A DNA stretch of 64,000 nt from JAGSPQ01 sp038206395 (GCA_038206395.1 JBBRAX010000009.1:62001-126000), one strand, 5' to 3'; positions 1 to 9,915 are shown, counted from the first letter of the stretch. Notes: generated from the letters alone by a model not told the origin. A program made the numbers and translations.

Positions 1-622
1 CTTCAAGGCGCTGCTGGGCAACGCGCGGTTCTGGTTCACGACTGCGGGCCTGACGCTGATGACTTTCGGCATTGGCGGCCTCTCGAACTGGATGCCGAAG
101 TTCTTGTCGTCCGAGCGCGGCTTCACGGGCGGCGACGCGGGCTTCTACCTCGGAGCATCCACGGTTCTCGGCGGCCTGCTCGGCACCATCGCGGGCGGGT
201 TCGTGGGCGATCGCATGGATCGCAAGCGACCTGGGGGTGGCGTGCTGCTGTCCGCGATCGGCCTCGTCGTCGCGGCGCCGCTGATGTTCCTCTGCGTGAT
301 GATCGACGGGCGTGCCCTGCTCTTCATCGGCCTCTTCCTCGCCCAGTTCTTCATCTTCCTGAACAACGGCCCGCTGAACGCGGCGATCGTCAACTCGGTG
401 CCGCCGCACCTGCGCGCCTTTGCTTTCGGGATCTCGACCCTGACGCTGCACCTGTTCGGCGACGCGGCCTCACCGGTGGTGATCGGGTGGATCAGCGATC
501 ACTCGAGCCTGGGCACGGCGATCAAGCTCAACGCGATTCCCGTGCTCGCCGGCGGCCTCGTGCTCTTCGTCGGCCTCAAGCACTTTGCGCATCGGCCACC
601 ACCCGTGGCCGAAGCTCACTGA
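1..622 (+). CDS. MFS transporter, C-terminal part (truncated by window start)
   Basis: The reading frame is open from base 2 and ends at TGA 620-622, so only the last ~207 residues are present. They form alternating hydrophobic segments with an internal GDRMDRKRP loop, typical of the cytoplasmic loops of major facilitator superfamily permeases, and a final membrane helix followed by a short basic tail. The look is that of the Spinster/organophosphate branch, but the substrate cannot be read from this half. The true start lies outside the window. Its last 47 bases overlap the convergent acyltransferase gene on the other strand, so the two 3' ends share sequence and no terminator separates them. 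Confidence 0.8.
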   Translation, partial: FKALLGNARFWFTTAGLTLMTFGIGGLSNWMPKFLSSERGFTGGDAGFYLGASTVLGGLLGTIAGGFVGDRMDRKRPGGGVLLSAIGLVVAAPLMFLCVMIDGRALLFIGLFLAQFFIFLNNGPLNAAIVNSVPPHLRAFAFGISTLTLHLFGDAASPVVIGWISDHSSLGTAIKLNAIPVLAGGLVLFVGLKHFAHRPPPVAEAH

Positions 623-1904
623 CGGTCTTTTCGATCTCAGTCGCCAGCGCCTCGCCTTCGACCAGCAGCCGCGCCTTGAGTCGCGTGCGATTGCCGAGCA
701 CGAAGAAGGTCACCACGTCGCCGACCGCCGCGCGGCGGCGCTCGAGGAAGTACCGGGTGAAGAAGGCCAGCGGCAGCCCGCTGACGACTGCGACGACCGC
801 TCCAGGCACGCCCCACTGCGTCCACGCCAGGTACGCCAGCAGCGCCTGCCAGACAGGGGTCAGCACCAGGGCCGAGATGAACTTGAAGGTCGCGATGCGG
901 TCGCGCGGCAGCGGCAGAATTCGCGCGGCGTAGCGCACCAGCAGAAAGGGCACCGCGAACAGCACGCAGCCGATCACGAAGAGAGGAAAGCCGAACAGCA
1001 GGCTGCCGAGGTTGCGCATCACGAAGCGGGCGACCTCCGGCCGGCGGTACTGCATCGACAGGTCCCTCGGGTTGGCGTTCACCATGTCGAGCCGCCGGCG
1101 GAAGGACATGACGTCGTCGCGCAGCTGCTCGAGGCGATCGGGCTGCTCGCGGCGCAAGAGCTCGACGCCCTTTGCGAAGCGCCGCAGCCGTTCGGGATCC
1201 TTCGGGCGCTCGCCCATGCGCAACGAGTACAGCTGCTCGCCGGTTTCGATGAGCTTCAGGTCTTCCCACTGCTCGAGGTTCAGCGTCACCGCCTTCATCC
1301 CGTCGGCGACCTGTTGGGTCAACGCGCGCACCCACTCGTTCTCGGCGTCCCCGGCGAGGCCGTCAGGGACGACGACGGGAATCGGAGTGCCGACTTCGAT
1401 CTGCACCTTGCTGCGGAAGCGGTGCTTCTGCGCGTAGGTGAGGCCGATGGGGACGATGCGAACCGGCGCTGCGGCTCGGGCGGCTTTCAGCGCGATGCGC
1501 GCGCAGCCTGTCTTGATTTCCGACAGCTGCGGATCCGAGTGCGACTTGCCTTCGGGGAAGATGGTGATCGCCTTGCCTGCGATCAACGCGCTGGCCGCGG
1601 CGTCCAGCGTCCCTTCGTTCTTCTGCATCTGCCCCGGATGATCCTGCTTTCGGTACACTGGCAGTGCGCCCAGGCCCTTCAGCACCCACCCGAAAAGCGG
1701 CGCGCGGAACAGCGGCTCTTTCGCGAGGAAGGTGACCTGTCTTTCGGTGGCGACGAAGACGAGCGCCGGGTCGAGCAGGCTGTTCGGGTGGTTGCCGACG
1801 TAGAGCACCGGCCCCGTCAGGTCATCGCCCTTCCGCGTCACCTGAAGGATGTAGAAGAGCCTCAGCGCGAAAGAGATCACCGCCCGGACGAATCGGTAGA
1901 ACAC
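576..1904 (-). CDS. Lysophospholipid acyltransferase (PlsC-like) with C-terminal membrane segments
   Basis: About 442 residues. The N-terminal half is an LPLAT/PlsC domain: motif I is NHPNSLLDP, giving His and Asp separated by five residues rather than the usual four, and motif III is FPEGKSHSD followed by a conserved Gly-Cys-Ala-Arg stretch. Such enzymes transfer fatty acyl groups to lysophospholipid or glycerol-phosphate acceptors at the inner membrane. The C-terminal third holds strongly hydrophobic segments, so the protein is membrane anchored. I chose the GTG at 1904 because it lies 17 bases after the TGA of the upstream Omp85 gene; upstream codons in frame would run into that gene. It is the last gene of the long minus-strand series, directly after tamB and the Omp85 gene, which fits an envelope role. 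The exact acceptor is unknown. Confidence 0.8.
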   Translation of the reverse strand: MFYRFVRAVISFALRLFYILQVTRKGDDLTGPVLYVGNHPNSLLDPALVFVATERQVTFLAKEPLFRAPLFGWVLKGLGALPVYRKQDHPGQMQKNEGTLDAAASALIAGKAITIFPEGKSHSDPQLSEIKTGCARIALKAARAAAPVRIVPIGLTYAQKHRFRSKVQIEVGTPIPVVVPDGLAGDAENEWVRALTQQVADGMKAVTLNLEQWEDLKLIETGEQLYSLRMGERPKDPERLRRFAKGVELLRREQPDRLEQLRDDVMSFRRRLDMVNANPRDLSMQYRRPEVARFVMRNLGSLLFGFPLFVIGCVLFAVPFLLVRYAARILPLPRDRIATFKFISALVLTPVWQALLAYLAWTQWGVPGAVVAVVSGLPLAFFTRYFLERRRAAVGDVVTFFVLGNRTRLKARLLVEGEALATEIEKTVSELRPRVVADAQSA

Positions 1905-1921
1905 GCGCGGCAGCGTAGCTC

Positions 1922-4900
1922 TCAGAACAGGCCGATGTTGAAATGCACGTTGAAGGCCGGCTCGTTCACCAGCAGGTCGGGGAACAGGTTGACTCCGAAG
2001 TCGAGCGCCAGCGGGCCGATGGGCGTCAAGTAGCGAAGGCCCGCACCCGCGACCGGCCGCAGCGAGAACCCCGTGGGCGGCGACAGCCACAGGTTGCCTG
2101 CCTCGAAGAAGAGGCCGAGGTCGACCGGGCCGAAGGCGGGAAGGCGCAGCTCGGCTTTTCCGAGCACGAAGACTTCGCCCCCTTGCGACGCCACTTCGTT
2201 GCGGCCCAGCAGCGTCACGGCCGCAGGCGTGCAGCCGATGTTCGTCGCCAGCACTTTGCAGTCATTGATCTGCTTCCGGTAATCCTGCCGCTGGTCATCC
2301 GCGATCAACCCGTCTTCGCGGAACCCGCGCAGGCTCGAGCTGCCACCCAGGTAGAAGCGTTTCACCGGCGGCGTCACCGAGTTCTCTACCAGCGGAATGA
2401 TGGTGCCCGCGCGCGCCGACAGCGCGAGGACGAGCTTCCGGTACAGCGGGACGTATGTCGTCGCGGTGCCCGACACCTTCAGGAACTGCACCGGCACCGG
2501 CTGCTGCTCTTCGTCGCGCGTCTCGATCGCCCAGGTCGTCTCGATCGCCGCCTGCAGCAGCAGGCCCTTGCGTGGCACCACCACGTCGTCGCGCAGGTCG
2601 ATGGTCGGCGCGAACCGCACGGTGTTGAGCGCGAAGGTGCCGAAGAGGAACCGCAGCCGTTCCTGGTCGGCGCGCAGCAGGGGGAAGATGACGCCGCTGG
2701 CGTTGTTCACCCGCGACACGCGCGACCACTCGGCCTCGTACTGCAGCTGCAGCGTCAGCTTCGGCCGCGTCCAATCGATGAAGCCCAGGTTGAAGGCGTG
2801 CGACCAGTCGATACCGGGGCCCGCAGCGAAGCGGGTGAAGCGGTACGACTGGCGGAAGACGCGTTCTCCGACGATGTCGACCCGGGTGCCGATGCCGAAA
2901 GGCAGCAGGCCGCGGTTCGACACCGAGATGTTGCCCGCGCCGCCCAGTTGCTCGAGCGCGTTCAAGTCGGACACGTCGACCTGCCTCGACAGCGCGAGGC
3001 CCGAAGCGGCGAACATGTTGATCTTCACCCGGGCCTGCAGGTTGATGGCGCGGCCGGCGAGGTTCGGAAACTCGACGTCGACGACCCCACGGGGACCTTC
3101 GGCCAGGTAGTAGCCGAGGCCCGCTTCACCGCTGATGCGCTGTCGCTCGCGCACCTCGACGATGATGTCCTTCACCGCGTCGCGCGTCTCCGGAGCGAGG
3201 ATTCGCACGTCGGCCGACCGGAAGATGCCCAGGCCCAGCAGGTTGCGCTGCGACGTGTAGAGCTTCTCTGGGTCAAGCGGCTCACCCTCGGTGAAGTCCA
3301 GCTGGCTGCGCACCACCGACTCGAAGGTGCGCTGGTTGCCGCGCACCAGCACCTTGCCGACGGTGACCTGCGGGCCCTTGCTGACGACGAACTTTACGTC
3401 GGCGCGCGTCTCGTTCTCGGCCAGCGCCACTTCCGGAGTGACCGTGCCGTAGTGGTAGCCCCTGCGCACGAGCTCACGCTCGAGGCCCTGCACCCAGCCT
3501 TCGAGCCGGCGTTCGCTCAAGGGCTCGCCTGCCGAAATTGCCCCTGCGTTCACCTCGGGGAACCCCGGCGGCCCGTCGGCAAAGCTCACGCTGCGCATCC
3601 GTGTCTGCGGGCCTTCGACGACGCCGAACCGAACCGCGGCACCCGCCTTCGCGAAGTCCACCGACACAAGCTGCACCAGCGCCTTTGCATACCCCCGCTC
3701 GCGATAGAGCCGACCCATCGCCTTTGCCGCTTCCAGGTAGGCGGCCTCGACCATCACCGTCTCGGGAGCAGGTGCCGGCGGGTCCCCGAAACGCGGCGGC
3801 TTCACCTTGCCTTCGAGCTGCAGCGGGTCATCGACGGGCCGCACCTCCGAGCCCAGCGCCGGGGTGCCCGAGGTGATCACGTCGGCCAGGACGCGCCGCA
3901 GCTCATCCGAGCTGATGCCTTCGTTGCCGGTGAAGGTCACACTCCTCACGAACAGCTGCGGGCCTTCTTCGATCACGAACTCGAGCAGCGCCGATCGCGG
4001 CGTCGCGCCCGGCCGCTCGCGCACGGACACCTTCACGTCGTGGTAGCCGCGGTACCGGTAGAAGTTCGCCAGCTGCGCCGCGAGGCGATCGGCCACCGTC
4101 GCGTCCATCAGCTCGCCGCCGTCCCACGCCAGCACGCGGCTCAGCGACCGGGGAGCGAAGGCCACGTTTCCGCTGAAAGCCAGGTCGAGCCGCGGCCCGG
4201 CAGAAATCGGCAGCACCACCACCCCGCCTTCTTCGATCTGCGCCGGGTCCACCCGCGCGCGGTAGAAGTGCTCGACGCGCAGTGTCTCTTTGAGCCGCTC
4301 GAGGCTGGCTTCGATCGCGCCGACGTCGATCACCTGCCCCAGCGACAGGTCGAGCTCACGCATCAGGCGGGGCAGCGGCAGACCTGGATCGCCGGCGACG
4401 ATCAGCGCCTTGATGCGCGTCGGTAACCCCTCGCCGATGAAGAAGCCGACGTCGACGCCCGCCTCGCCTTCCGTTTCCTGCACCTCGACCTTCACGTCGC
4501 GGTATCCGCGCCGCCGATACAGCTGCATCACGGCCTCTCGCGCCTGAATGATGCGCTCGGGGTAGAACTCGGACTCGACGGTGAGCCGCGTCGGCGCGAG
4601 CACCTCGGCATCGGTGAGCGCGAAGTTTCCTTCGACGTAGATGGCCCCAATCGTCTGCTTCGAACGCAGGTCGAACACCACCCGCAGGCCTTCCGGCACT
4701 TCTTCGGCGAAGACCTCGACGTCGGCGAACCGCCCCGTTTCCATCAGGCGTTCGATCGACCGCCGCACCGCGCGGGGTGACAGCCGCTGGCCCTTTCGCA
4801 CCAGCACCAGCCCAGGCGCTTCCTCGAGCAGCTTCGGGTCGCCGCCCGCCTGAAGCCGCAGCTCGACCTGGTCGACCAGGACTGCGGCGGGGATCTTCAA

Positions 4901-4960
4901 GTCTTCGAACTCTGCCGGCGCCTGCGCGAGCAGGGCGGCGAGCAACAGGCTCACTCCCAT
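1922..4960 (-). CDS. Omp85 family outer membrane assembly protein (TamA/BamA type)
   Basis: About 1012 residues. The start ATG at 4960 precedes a signal peptide (MGVSLLLAALLAQAPA). It is followed by a series of POTRA-like units, which I count as about seven over residues 35-650, recognisable by repeated basic RRRGY, RYRGY, RERGY and RRGYHYG turns. The C-terminal part is a 16-strand-type beta barrel with the signature GGSSSLRGF and a terminal Phe, both classic for Omp85 proteins. The ATG overlaps the tamB stop by ten bases, so this protein and TamB are translationally coupled. That favours a TamA-like role in the TamAB translocation/assembly or lipid-transport module over the essential BamA, which is usually encoded elsewhere. 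The POTRA number is more BamA-like or larger than either, so the name is left open. Confidence 0.85.
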   Translation of the reverse strand: MGVSLLLAALLAQAPAEFEDLKIPAAVLVDQVELRLQAGGDPKLLEEAPGLVLVRKGQRLSPRAVRRSIERLMETGRFADVEVFAEEVPEGLRVVFDLRSKQTIGAIYVEGNFALTDAEVLAPTRLTVESEFYPERIIQAREAVMQLYRRRGYRDVKVEVQETEGEAGVDVGFFIGEGLPTRIKALIVAGDPGLPLPRLMRELDLSLGQVIDVGAIEASLERLKETLRVEHFYRARVDPAQIEEGGVVVLPISAGPRLDLAFSGNVAFAPRSLSRVLAWDGGELMDATVADRLAAQLANFYRYRGYHDVKVSVRERPGATPRSALLEFVIEEGPQLFVRSVTFTGNEGISSDELRRVLADVITSGTPALGSEVRPVDDPLQLEGKVKPPRFGDPPAPAPETVMVEAAYLEAAKAMGRLYRERGYAKALVQLVSVDFAKAGAAVRFGVVEGPQTRMRSVSFADGPPGFPEVNAGAISAGEPLSERRLEGWVQGLERELVRRGYHYGTVTPEVALAENETRADVKFVVSKGPQVTVGKVLVRGNQRTFESVVRSQLDFTEGEPLDPEKLYTSQRNLLGLGIFRSADVRILAPETRDAVKDIIVEVRERQRISGEAGLGYYLAEGPRGVVDVEFPNLAGRAINLQARVKINMFAASGLALSRQVDVSDLNALEQLGGAGNISVSNRGLLPFGIGTRVDIVGERVFRQSYRFTRFAAGPGIDWSHAFNLGFIDWTRPKLTLQLQYEAEWSRVSRVNNASGVIFPLLRADQERLRFLFGTFALNTVRFAPTIDLRDDVVVPRKGLLLQAAIETTWAIETRDEEQQPVPVQFLKVSGTATTYVPLYRKLVLALSARAGTIIPLVENSVTPPVKRFYLGGSSSLRGFREDGLIADDQRQDYRKQINDCKVLATNIGCTPAAVTLLGRNEVASQGGEVFVLGKAELRLPAFGPVDLGLFFEAGNLWLSPPTGFSLRPVAGAGLRYLTPIGPLALDFGVNLFPDLLVNEPAFNVHFNIGLF

Positions 4961-7900
4961 TCGAAGCGGAACTTCAAGTCGATGCCGGGGTTGCCGACGT
5001 TCGACTCCTGGCTCTGGTTGTCCCACTGCGCGCGCGCGGACACCTTGTCGTTGAACTTGTACTCGGCCTGCGCCTTGGTACCGCGGCCGGTGACAGGCTG
5101 GCTGACGCCGACCTTCAGCCTGTCGGTGAGCACCTTCGATTCCCAGCTCACCGATGGCTCGGCCTGGCCGGTGGCTTCGTTGAAGGTGGTCGAGAGGTGC
5201 ACCGCCTGGTCTTTGAGGCCGACGTTCTTCTTCAGGAAGCGCTGCACCTCGCGCTCGAGACCGCTGGCCTGAAACAACGCTTCGGCGGCGAGGCCAGCGC
5301 CCGCTTCGGCAGTGGCGCGTTCTCGCGAGGTCACGCCCAGGGTGAGCAGCGAGATGATGTCGGCCTCGGGCAACGGCGGCTCGGCGCTCAGCGACAGCTT
5401 CGGATCATCGAGCTTCCCGAAGCCCTTCACCTTCACCAGGTATTCGCGCACCTGCGACTGGGCGGTGAGATCGAAGGTGGTGTCTTGCGCACCGAACTGC
5501 ACCACGCCGCGGGAAATCGAGAAGGCCTGACCGCGAAAGAAGGCCTGCGACCCTTCGGCCGTCTCGAGCGCGCCCAGCAACACCGGCTTCACGTTCGTGC
5601 CGGCCAGCTTCAGCTTGCCGGTGAGGCGCGCGCGGGCGAGGTTGTTGTCGATGCGGATGTCACCCTGCGTTCCGTCGAGGTTCACGTCGAAGCGCAGCCA
5701 TTCCGTCTGGCGATCGTCCGACGGCGGCAGGCGCATTGACGTGCTGCTCAGCAGCGATTCGAGATCCAGCGGCTGGGTGTAGCGAAGCTTCAGCACGTCC
5801 AGCGAGCCGGCGAGCTGGAACGACGGAGGCTTGCCGAAGAAGATGAGACTGCCGCTGACCGAGGTCGGGAAGTCGGGGCGCGGCTGCAGCGTCACTTCCT
5901 CGAGGTCGATGCCGAGCTCGACCTGCTTCACCTCGAACCGTTCGAGGCGAATGTCACCCCGTCCACGCACGCGGCCGTCGTTCAAGAACCCTTCGAAGTC
6001 CGAGAGCAGCACGCGGGCTTCCGAGAACTCGGCCTTGCCCGTCAGCGCGCGCACCGCCATCACCTGGTCCCGCACCTGGAACTTCGCGTCGCGCACCTCG
6101 GCCGAACCCACCAGCGTCGGCTTCTTCACCGTGCCCGAGAGCAGCGCCGTGAACTCGACCCTGCCCGCGCTGCGTTCGAGCTGGGGCACGAAAGACTCCA
6201 AAAGCCGAAGATCCAGCGAGCCGCGGCCCTTCAAGTCGGCATTCACCGGGCCCCACGTCCCTTCGGCGTTCATCGCAGTGTTCGGCCCGCGCATCGCGAA
6301 GCTCGCCACCTCGAGCTTCCCCTCGTCCCACTTGAAGACCACGGGACCATCGTTGGTGGCGCCGAGCTCGCCGCGCTGAATGGAGACCGACGTGAGCTCG
6401 GCCACCAGGTGCGAATCGTCCATGCTCTTCAGGTTGCCGTTGCCGGCGATCTTGCCCTTCAGGCCCGCCGTCAGACCTGCCTTGACGGCCTGCGCAGGAA
6501 TGAAGGCGCGAAGCTCGGGCAGGTCGAGCGTGAGCCATCCTTCCCAGGGGTACGGATCCTTCGTCTTCATCGCCAGCTCGCCCGTGACGCCGTCAAAGAA
6601 CTTCCCCTTCACCGTGAGGTCCTTTCCTTCGAGGTGGGCCGCGAGCTTCAGCGCGCCCAGTGGGTGCTTGCGCCAGGTCACCTGCGGCGCCGCGATGTTG
6701 GCGGCGACCACTGGGACATCGGTCGTCCCGCTGACCTCCGCTTCGACCGTCAGCGTCCCGGCGAGCCCGTTTGCCAGCGCCAGCTCGGCGCCCACCACTT
6801 CGCCCAGCGAACCGCCGGTGAGCTTCGCCCTGAAGTCCAGCGGGCCCGAGAAGAGCCAGCGGCCTTCGGCGTTGAGCAGGCCGATCGCTCCATTCAACGT
6901 GGCGGGCTCGAGCACCAGCGCGTTGCCCTTCTCGAGCTGCAGCCTCACCCGCCCGGCCCCGACGCCGCGCCCGTAGTAGCGCGTGTTCGAGAGGTCGAGC
7001 GCGATGGTGCCGTCGACGGCGCTGGCCGGGCCATCGAAACGAATCGAGCCGCTCGCGTCGCCCACCAGCACCTGCTGAAAGGCGCCGATCGACGGGTTGA
7101 GGTGGGCGATCAGATCGATCAGATCTTCCGTGCGGCCCTTCGGCACCATCGCCTCGGCGTTGATGAAGAGCCCTTCGCGGCGAAACGAAAGATCCGCATG
7201 GCCCTGGAAGCCCGTGCGCCCCTTTTGGCCGAACATGTTCGGGAAGCTCAAAACCCCGCGCGAGAACTTCAGCGGCCCCTGCACCACGCCCGCCGCGTAG
7301 CCGAACATCTCGAAGTCACGCAGTGCGACCTGCCCGTCGATCTTCACGTCCGAGTACGGCCCCGAGATCGCCACCGTCGCCGTGCCCAGCCCCGCCCACG
7401 GAATGCCGGCAATCGAGCCGAAGTCGGCCAGCTGCAGCGCCTCGCCCTGCGCCTTCACTTCGAGGCCCTTCGTGATGTCGAAGAACAGCGTCACCGCGCC
7501 GTTCACCACTGTCTCTTTTCCGGCCTGCACCCGAATCGAGTTGAACTCGACGCGGTCGCCGTAGATGCCGATCTTCAAGTCGGCGTGCCCGTTGTCGAAG
7601 GTGAGAATCGTCGGGCCAGCGGTGACGGGCGCATCCCACGCGCGTGCGGCGAGCACGAACCGGCCACCCTTCAGGTCGACATCGCCGATCAGCTGCGGCT
7701 TCGGCGACAGGTTGCCCGTCAGCGTGGTGCGCAGCGTCGCCGGGAAGTCGACCCACGCGCCGGTGAGCCCGCATCGCTCGAGCACCTTCGCGAACTGCAC
7801 GTCGTCCGTCTCGACCCGCGCCTTCACCGGGAAGCCCTGCGTCAGCTTGAGCTCGCCATTCACCCGAACCGAGCCCTGCCCCACGCGCGCCGAGAACTCT

Positions 7901-8856
7901 TCGAGCTTCACGTCCTCGCCGGACCACCGCGCCTTTGCCGTGAAGTCGCCCGGGCGGAACTGCGCGATGCGAATCTGGCTGCCCTGCACCTGCGCGCTGA
8001 CGGCGAGCGTGTCGGTGCGGCCGTTGATCAACATCCGCGTCCACACGTGGCCTTCGGCAGGCTGAAGCAGCGGTTTGCCGGCGAGGCGCGTGATGCTCGC
8101 GATTGGGCTGAACACCTGCGCGTTCACCGCCAGCACCGGCGCCGCGTCGCACAGCGACTCGACAGTGCCGGTGATCGACAGCCGAGCGCCCTCGGCGCTC
8201 ACTTCCGCCCGCGTCACCGACAGCTTCTCGTCGCCGACATCCAGCTCGCCCTCGAGCATCGCCTTGCCGAGGCTCACCGTGCGCGTGCCATCGACGCGCA
8301 GCTGCCCGCTGCGCATCACGGCCTGAAGCTCGACCGTGTTCTTCCGCGAGCGCCAGTCGAGCTCGAGCCCGTCGAGCTGCAGCCGCCGCGACTGGGGCAA
8401 CAACAGCACCACAGCGCCTTCGCGAATCTGCAAGTGCTCGACCTTCACCCGCTTCAGGACATCCAGCGGGCACGCGGCCGACTTCTGCCCGTCGGCCGAC
8501 GGCCGGCTCAAGTCCAGCGTCAAGCGCGGCCGGGTCAGATCGAGGTTGTCGAGGGTGACGGACGACAGCAGCACGCTGCGCAACGACACGTACGCCTCGT
8601 CGGCTTCGATCAGCGGCTGCTTCGTCTGGCGGTCCGTCAGCGCGATTCCCGCCAACCGAACACCCTGCTCGAGAGGGTCCAACTCGCAGCGGTCGATGCG
8701 CACATCGTAGGAAATCCGCTTCGGCAGCTCGGTGCGCAGGGTCTCGCAGGCCCAGACGGCCGCGCGATCGGTGCGCAGGGCAAACACGACCCCCACTGCG
8801 CCCAGCGCACCCAACAGCAGCGCTATTCGCCAGCGGCGAGACGTCTTCACCACCAC
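4951..8856 (-). CDS. tamB: TamB family inner membrane protein (AsmA-like, DUF490 C-terminus)
   Basis: 1301 residues. An N-terminal membrane anchor (residues ~10-27) is followed by a very long beta-rich periplasmic region with repeated AsmA/TamB-type strands, for example EVKQVELGIDLEEV, and by a C-terminal DUF490-type domain including PLPEADIISLLTLG. TamB proteins span the periplasm and act with TamA in outer-membrane protein insertion; related AsmA-like proteins form grooves for phospholipid transport. The start is one of three consecutive GTG codons (8856, 8853, 8850). It follows the ATPase gene by about 12 bases and overlaps the Omp85 start by ten, so the pair is one operon. The length is typical of the family. 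Confidence 0.88.
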   Translation of the reverse strand: MVVKTSRRWRIALLLGALGAVGVVFALRTDRAAVWACETLRTELPKRISYDVRIDRCELDPLEQGVRLAGIALTDRQTKQPLIEADEAYVSLRSVLLSSVTLDNLDLTRPRLTLDLSRPSADGQKSAACPLDVLKRVKVEHLQIREGAVVLLLPQSRRLQLDGLELDWRSRKNTVELQAVMRSGQLRVDGTRTVSLGKAMLEGELDVGDEKLSVTRAEVSAEGARLSITGTVESLCDAAPVLAVNAQVFSPIASITRLAGKPLLQPAEGHVWTRMLINGRTDTLAVSAQVQGSQIRIAQFRPGDFTAKARWSGEDVKLEEFSARVGQGSVRVNGELKLTQGFPVKARVETDDVQFAKVLERCGLTGAWVDFPATLRTTLTGNLSPKPQLIGDVDLKGGRFVLAARAWDAPVTAGPTILTFDNGHADLKIGIYGDRVEFNSIRVQAGKETVVNGAVTLFFDITKGLEVKAQGEALQLADFGSIAGIPWAGLGTATVAISGPYSDVKIDGQVALRDFEMFGYAAGVVQGPLKFSRGVLSFPNMFGQKGRTGFQGHADLSFRREGLFINAEAMVPKGRTEDLIDLIAHLNPSIGAFQQVLVGDASGSIRFDGPASAVDGTIALDLSNTRYYGRGVGAGRVRLQLEKGNALVLEPATLNGAIGLLNAEGRWLFSGPLDFRAKLTGGSLGEVVGAELALANGLAGTLTVEAEVSGTTDVPVVAANIAAPQVTWRKHPLGALKLAAHLEGKDLTVKGKFFDGVTGELAMKTKDPYPWEGWLTLDLPELRAFIPAQAVKAGLTAGLKGKIAGNGNLKSMDDSHLVAELTSVSIQRGELGATNDGPVVFKWDEGKLEVASFAMRGPNTAMNAEGTWGPVNADLKGRGSLDLRLLESFVPQLERSAGRVEFTALLSGTVKKPTLVGSAEVRDAKFQVRDQVMAVRALTGKAEFSEARVLLSDFEGFLNDGRVRGRGDIRLERFEVKQVELGIDLEEVTLQPRPDFPTSVSGSLIFFGKPPSFQLAGSLDVLKLRYTQPLDLESLLSSTSMRLPPSDDRQTEWLRFDVNLDGTQGDIRIDNNLARARLTGKLKLAGTNVKPVLLGALETAEGSQAFFRGQAFSISRGVVQFGAQDTTFDLTAQSQVREYLVKVKGFGKLDDPKLSLSAEPPLPEADIISLLTLGVTSRERATAEAGAGLAAEALFQASGLEREVQRFLKKNVGLKDQAVHLSTTFNEATGQAEPSVSWESKVLTDRLKVGVSQPVTGRGTKAQAEYKFNDKVSARAQWDNQSQESNVGNPGIDLKFRFEWE

Positions 8857-8868
8857 CTCGACTGCCGT

Positions 8869-9909
8869 CTAGAGCTTGCCCAGCCCTTCCAGGTAACGAT
8901 CGATCTCGGCCAGGTCGACGCCGGACTTCGCGGGCTTCGACGCCGAAGGCCGCGGAGGATTCACTTCTGCAGCGGGTGCCGCCGGGGGCACCATCACGGC
9001 GCTCGCCGTCTGCGAGGCGATCATCGGCGGCGCGGGAGGCGCTGCCACGGGTGCAACGGCGGCCGGGGCGGGCACTGCGCCGGTCGCGTGGAGCCCCGTC
9101 TCGAGCCCCAGGTTGTTGGCGATCTGCTCGATCAACGCGCCGTCGATGTCCGGCGTGCGCGCGAGAAACGCCTCGAAGAGCGCGTTGTCGCAGAGCGTAT
9201 TGATGACGCGCGGCGTGCCCCCACTGCGGCGGTGAAGCACCTCGATCGCGTCGGGCGTGAAGGGCATGCGCGGGCAACCCGCCAACCGAAGCCGGTGCTT
9301 CACGTACGCCTCGGTAGAGTCCGAGGTGAAGGGCTCGAGGCGGTAGCGCATCGCCACTCGCTGGGCCAGGGGCGCGTCGAGCTTCAGGTTCTTTTCGATT
9401 TCCGGCAGGCCAAAAAAAACGAAGCTGATCAACTTCCGTTCGGGCACTTCGAGGTTCAGCAGGCCGCGGAACTCTTCCATCAGCTCGCGGGTCTCGAGCA
9501 TCTGCGCTTCGTCGATCAGCACCACGGCTTTGCGGCCCTGCTCGTAGATCTGCAGCAGGCGCTGGTACAGCTGTGACAACAGCGCGAGCTTTTCCTGAGC
9601 GGGATTCTCGACGCCCAGCTGCAGCGCGATGCGCTTGAGCAGCCAGTTCGCGGTGATCCCCGAGTGGATGATCACCAGCAGCGCAGCCTCGTATTCTTCC
9701 TCGGGCAGCGAATCGAGCATGCGCCGCGCGAGCGTCGTCTTGCCCGCGCCGATGTCACCGATCAGCACCGACAGGCCCTTCATGTAGCTGACGGAGTGCA
9801 GCAGCCGCGTCAGCGCCTGCGAGTGCTGCGTGCTGTTGTAATAGAACCGGCTCACCGGCGCGTTCGAGAACGGTTCCTGCGTCAGCTCAAAAAAGTCCAG
9901 GTACGTCAT
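8869..9909 (-). CDS. ExeA/GspA-like AAA ATPase with Pro/Ala-rich linker and short C-terminal helix
   Basis: 346 residues. The N-terminus (MTYLDFFELTQEPFSNAP) is typical of ExeA-type ATPases. The Walker A motif is GDIGAGKTT and Walker B is VVLIDEAQ, with a sensor/arginine region near RRSGGTPRVINTLCD. The ATPase part ends near residue 270. It is followed by about 60 residues of Ala/Pro-rich linker and a conserved-looking tail, LAEIDRYLEGLGKL. ExeA homologues help secretin systems penetrate the cell wall, but this one lacks a visible membrane segment and peptidoglycan-binding domain. It starts seven bases after the stop of the SgmX-like TPR gene and sits in the T4P gene string, so a link to pilus positioning or assembly is plausible but inferred. 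Confidence 0.8.
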   Translation of the reverse strand: MTYLDFFELTQEPFSNAPVSRFYYNSTQHSQALTRLLHSVSYMKGLSVLIGDIGAGKTTLARRMLDSLPEEEYEAALLVIIHSGITANWLLKRIALQLGVENPAQEKLALLSQLYQRLLQIYEQGRKAVVLIDEAQMLETRELMEEFRGLLNLEVPERKLISFVFFGLPEIEKNLKLDAPLAQRVAMRYRLEPFTSDSTEAYVKHRLRLAGCPRMPFTPDAIEVLHRRSGGTPRVINTLCDNALFEAFLARTPDIDGALIEQIANNLGLETGLHATGAVPAPAAVAPVAAPPAPPMIASQTASAVMVPPAAPAAEVNPPRPSASKPAKSGVDLAEIDRYLEGLGKL

Positions 9910-9915
9910 GGCGCC

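Noticed and set aside
1943..4426. Long plus-strand open frame opposite the Omp85 gene
   Set aside because: Composition is Arg/His/Gln-rich with no domain; it is the mirror of a strongly supported gene in GC-rich DNA.
6409..9576. Very long plus-strand open frame opposite tamB and the ATPase gene
   Set aside because: It crosses two real genes on the other strand, is rich in Arg/His/Leu repeats and shows no family motif.
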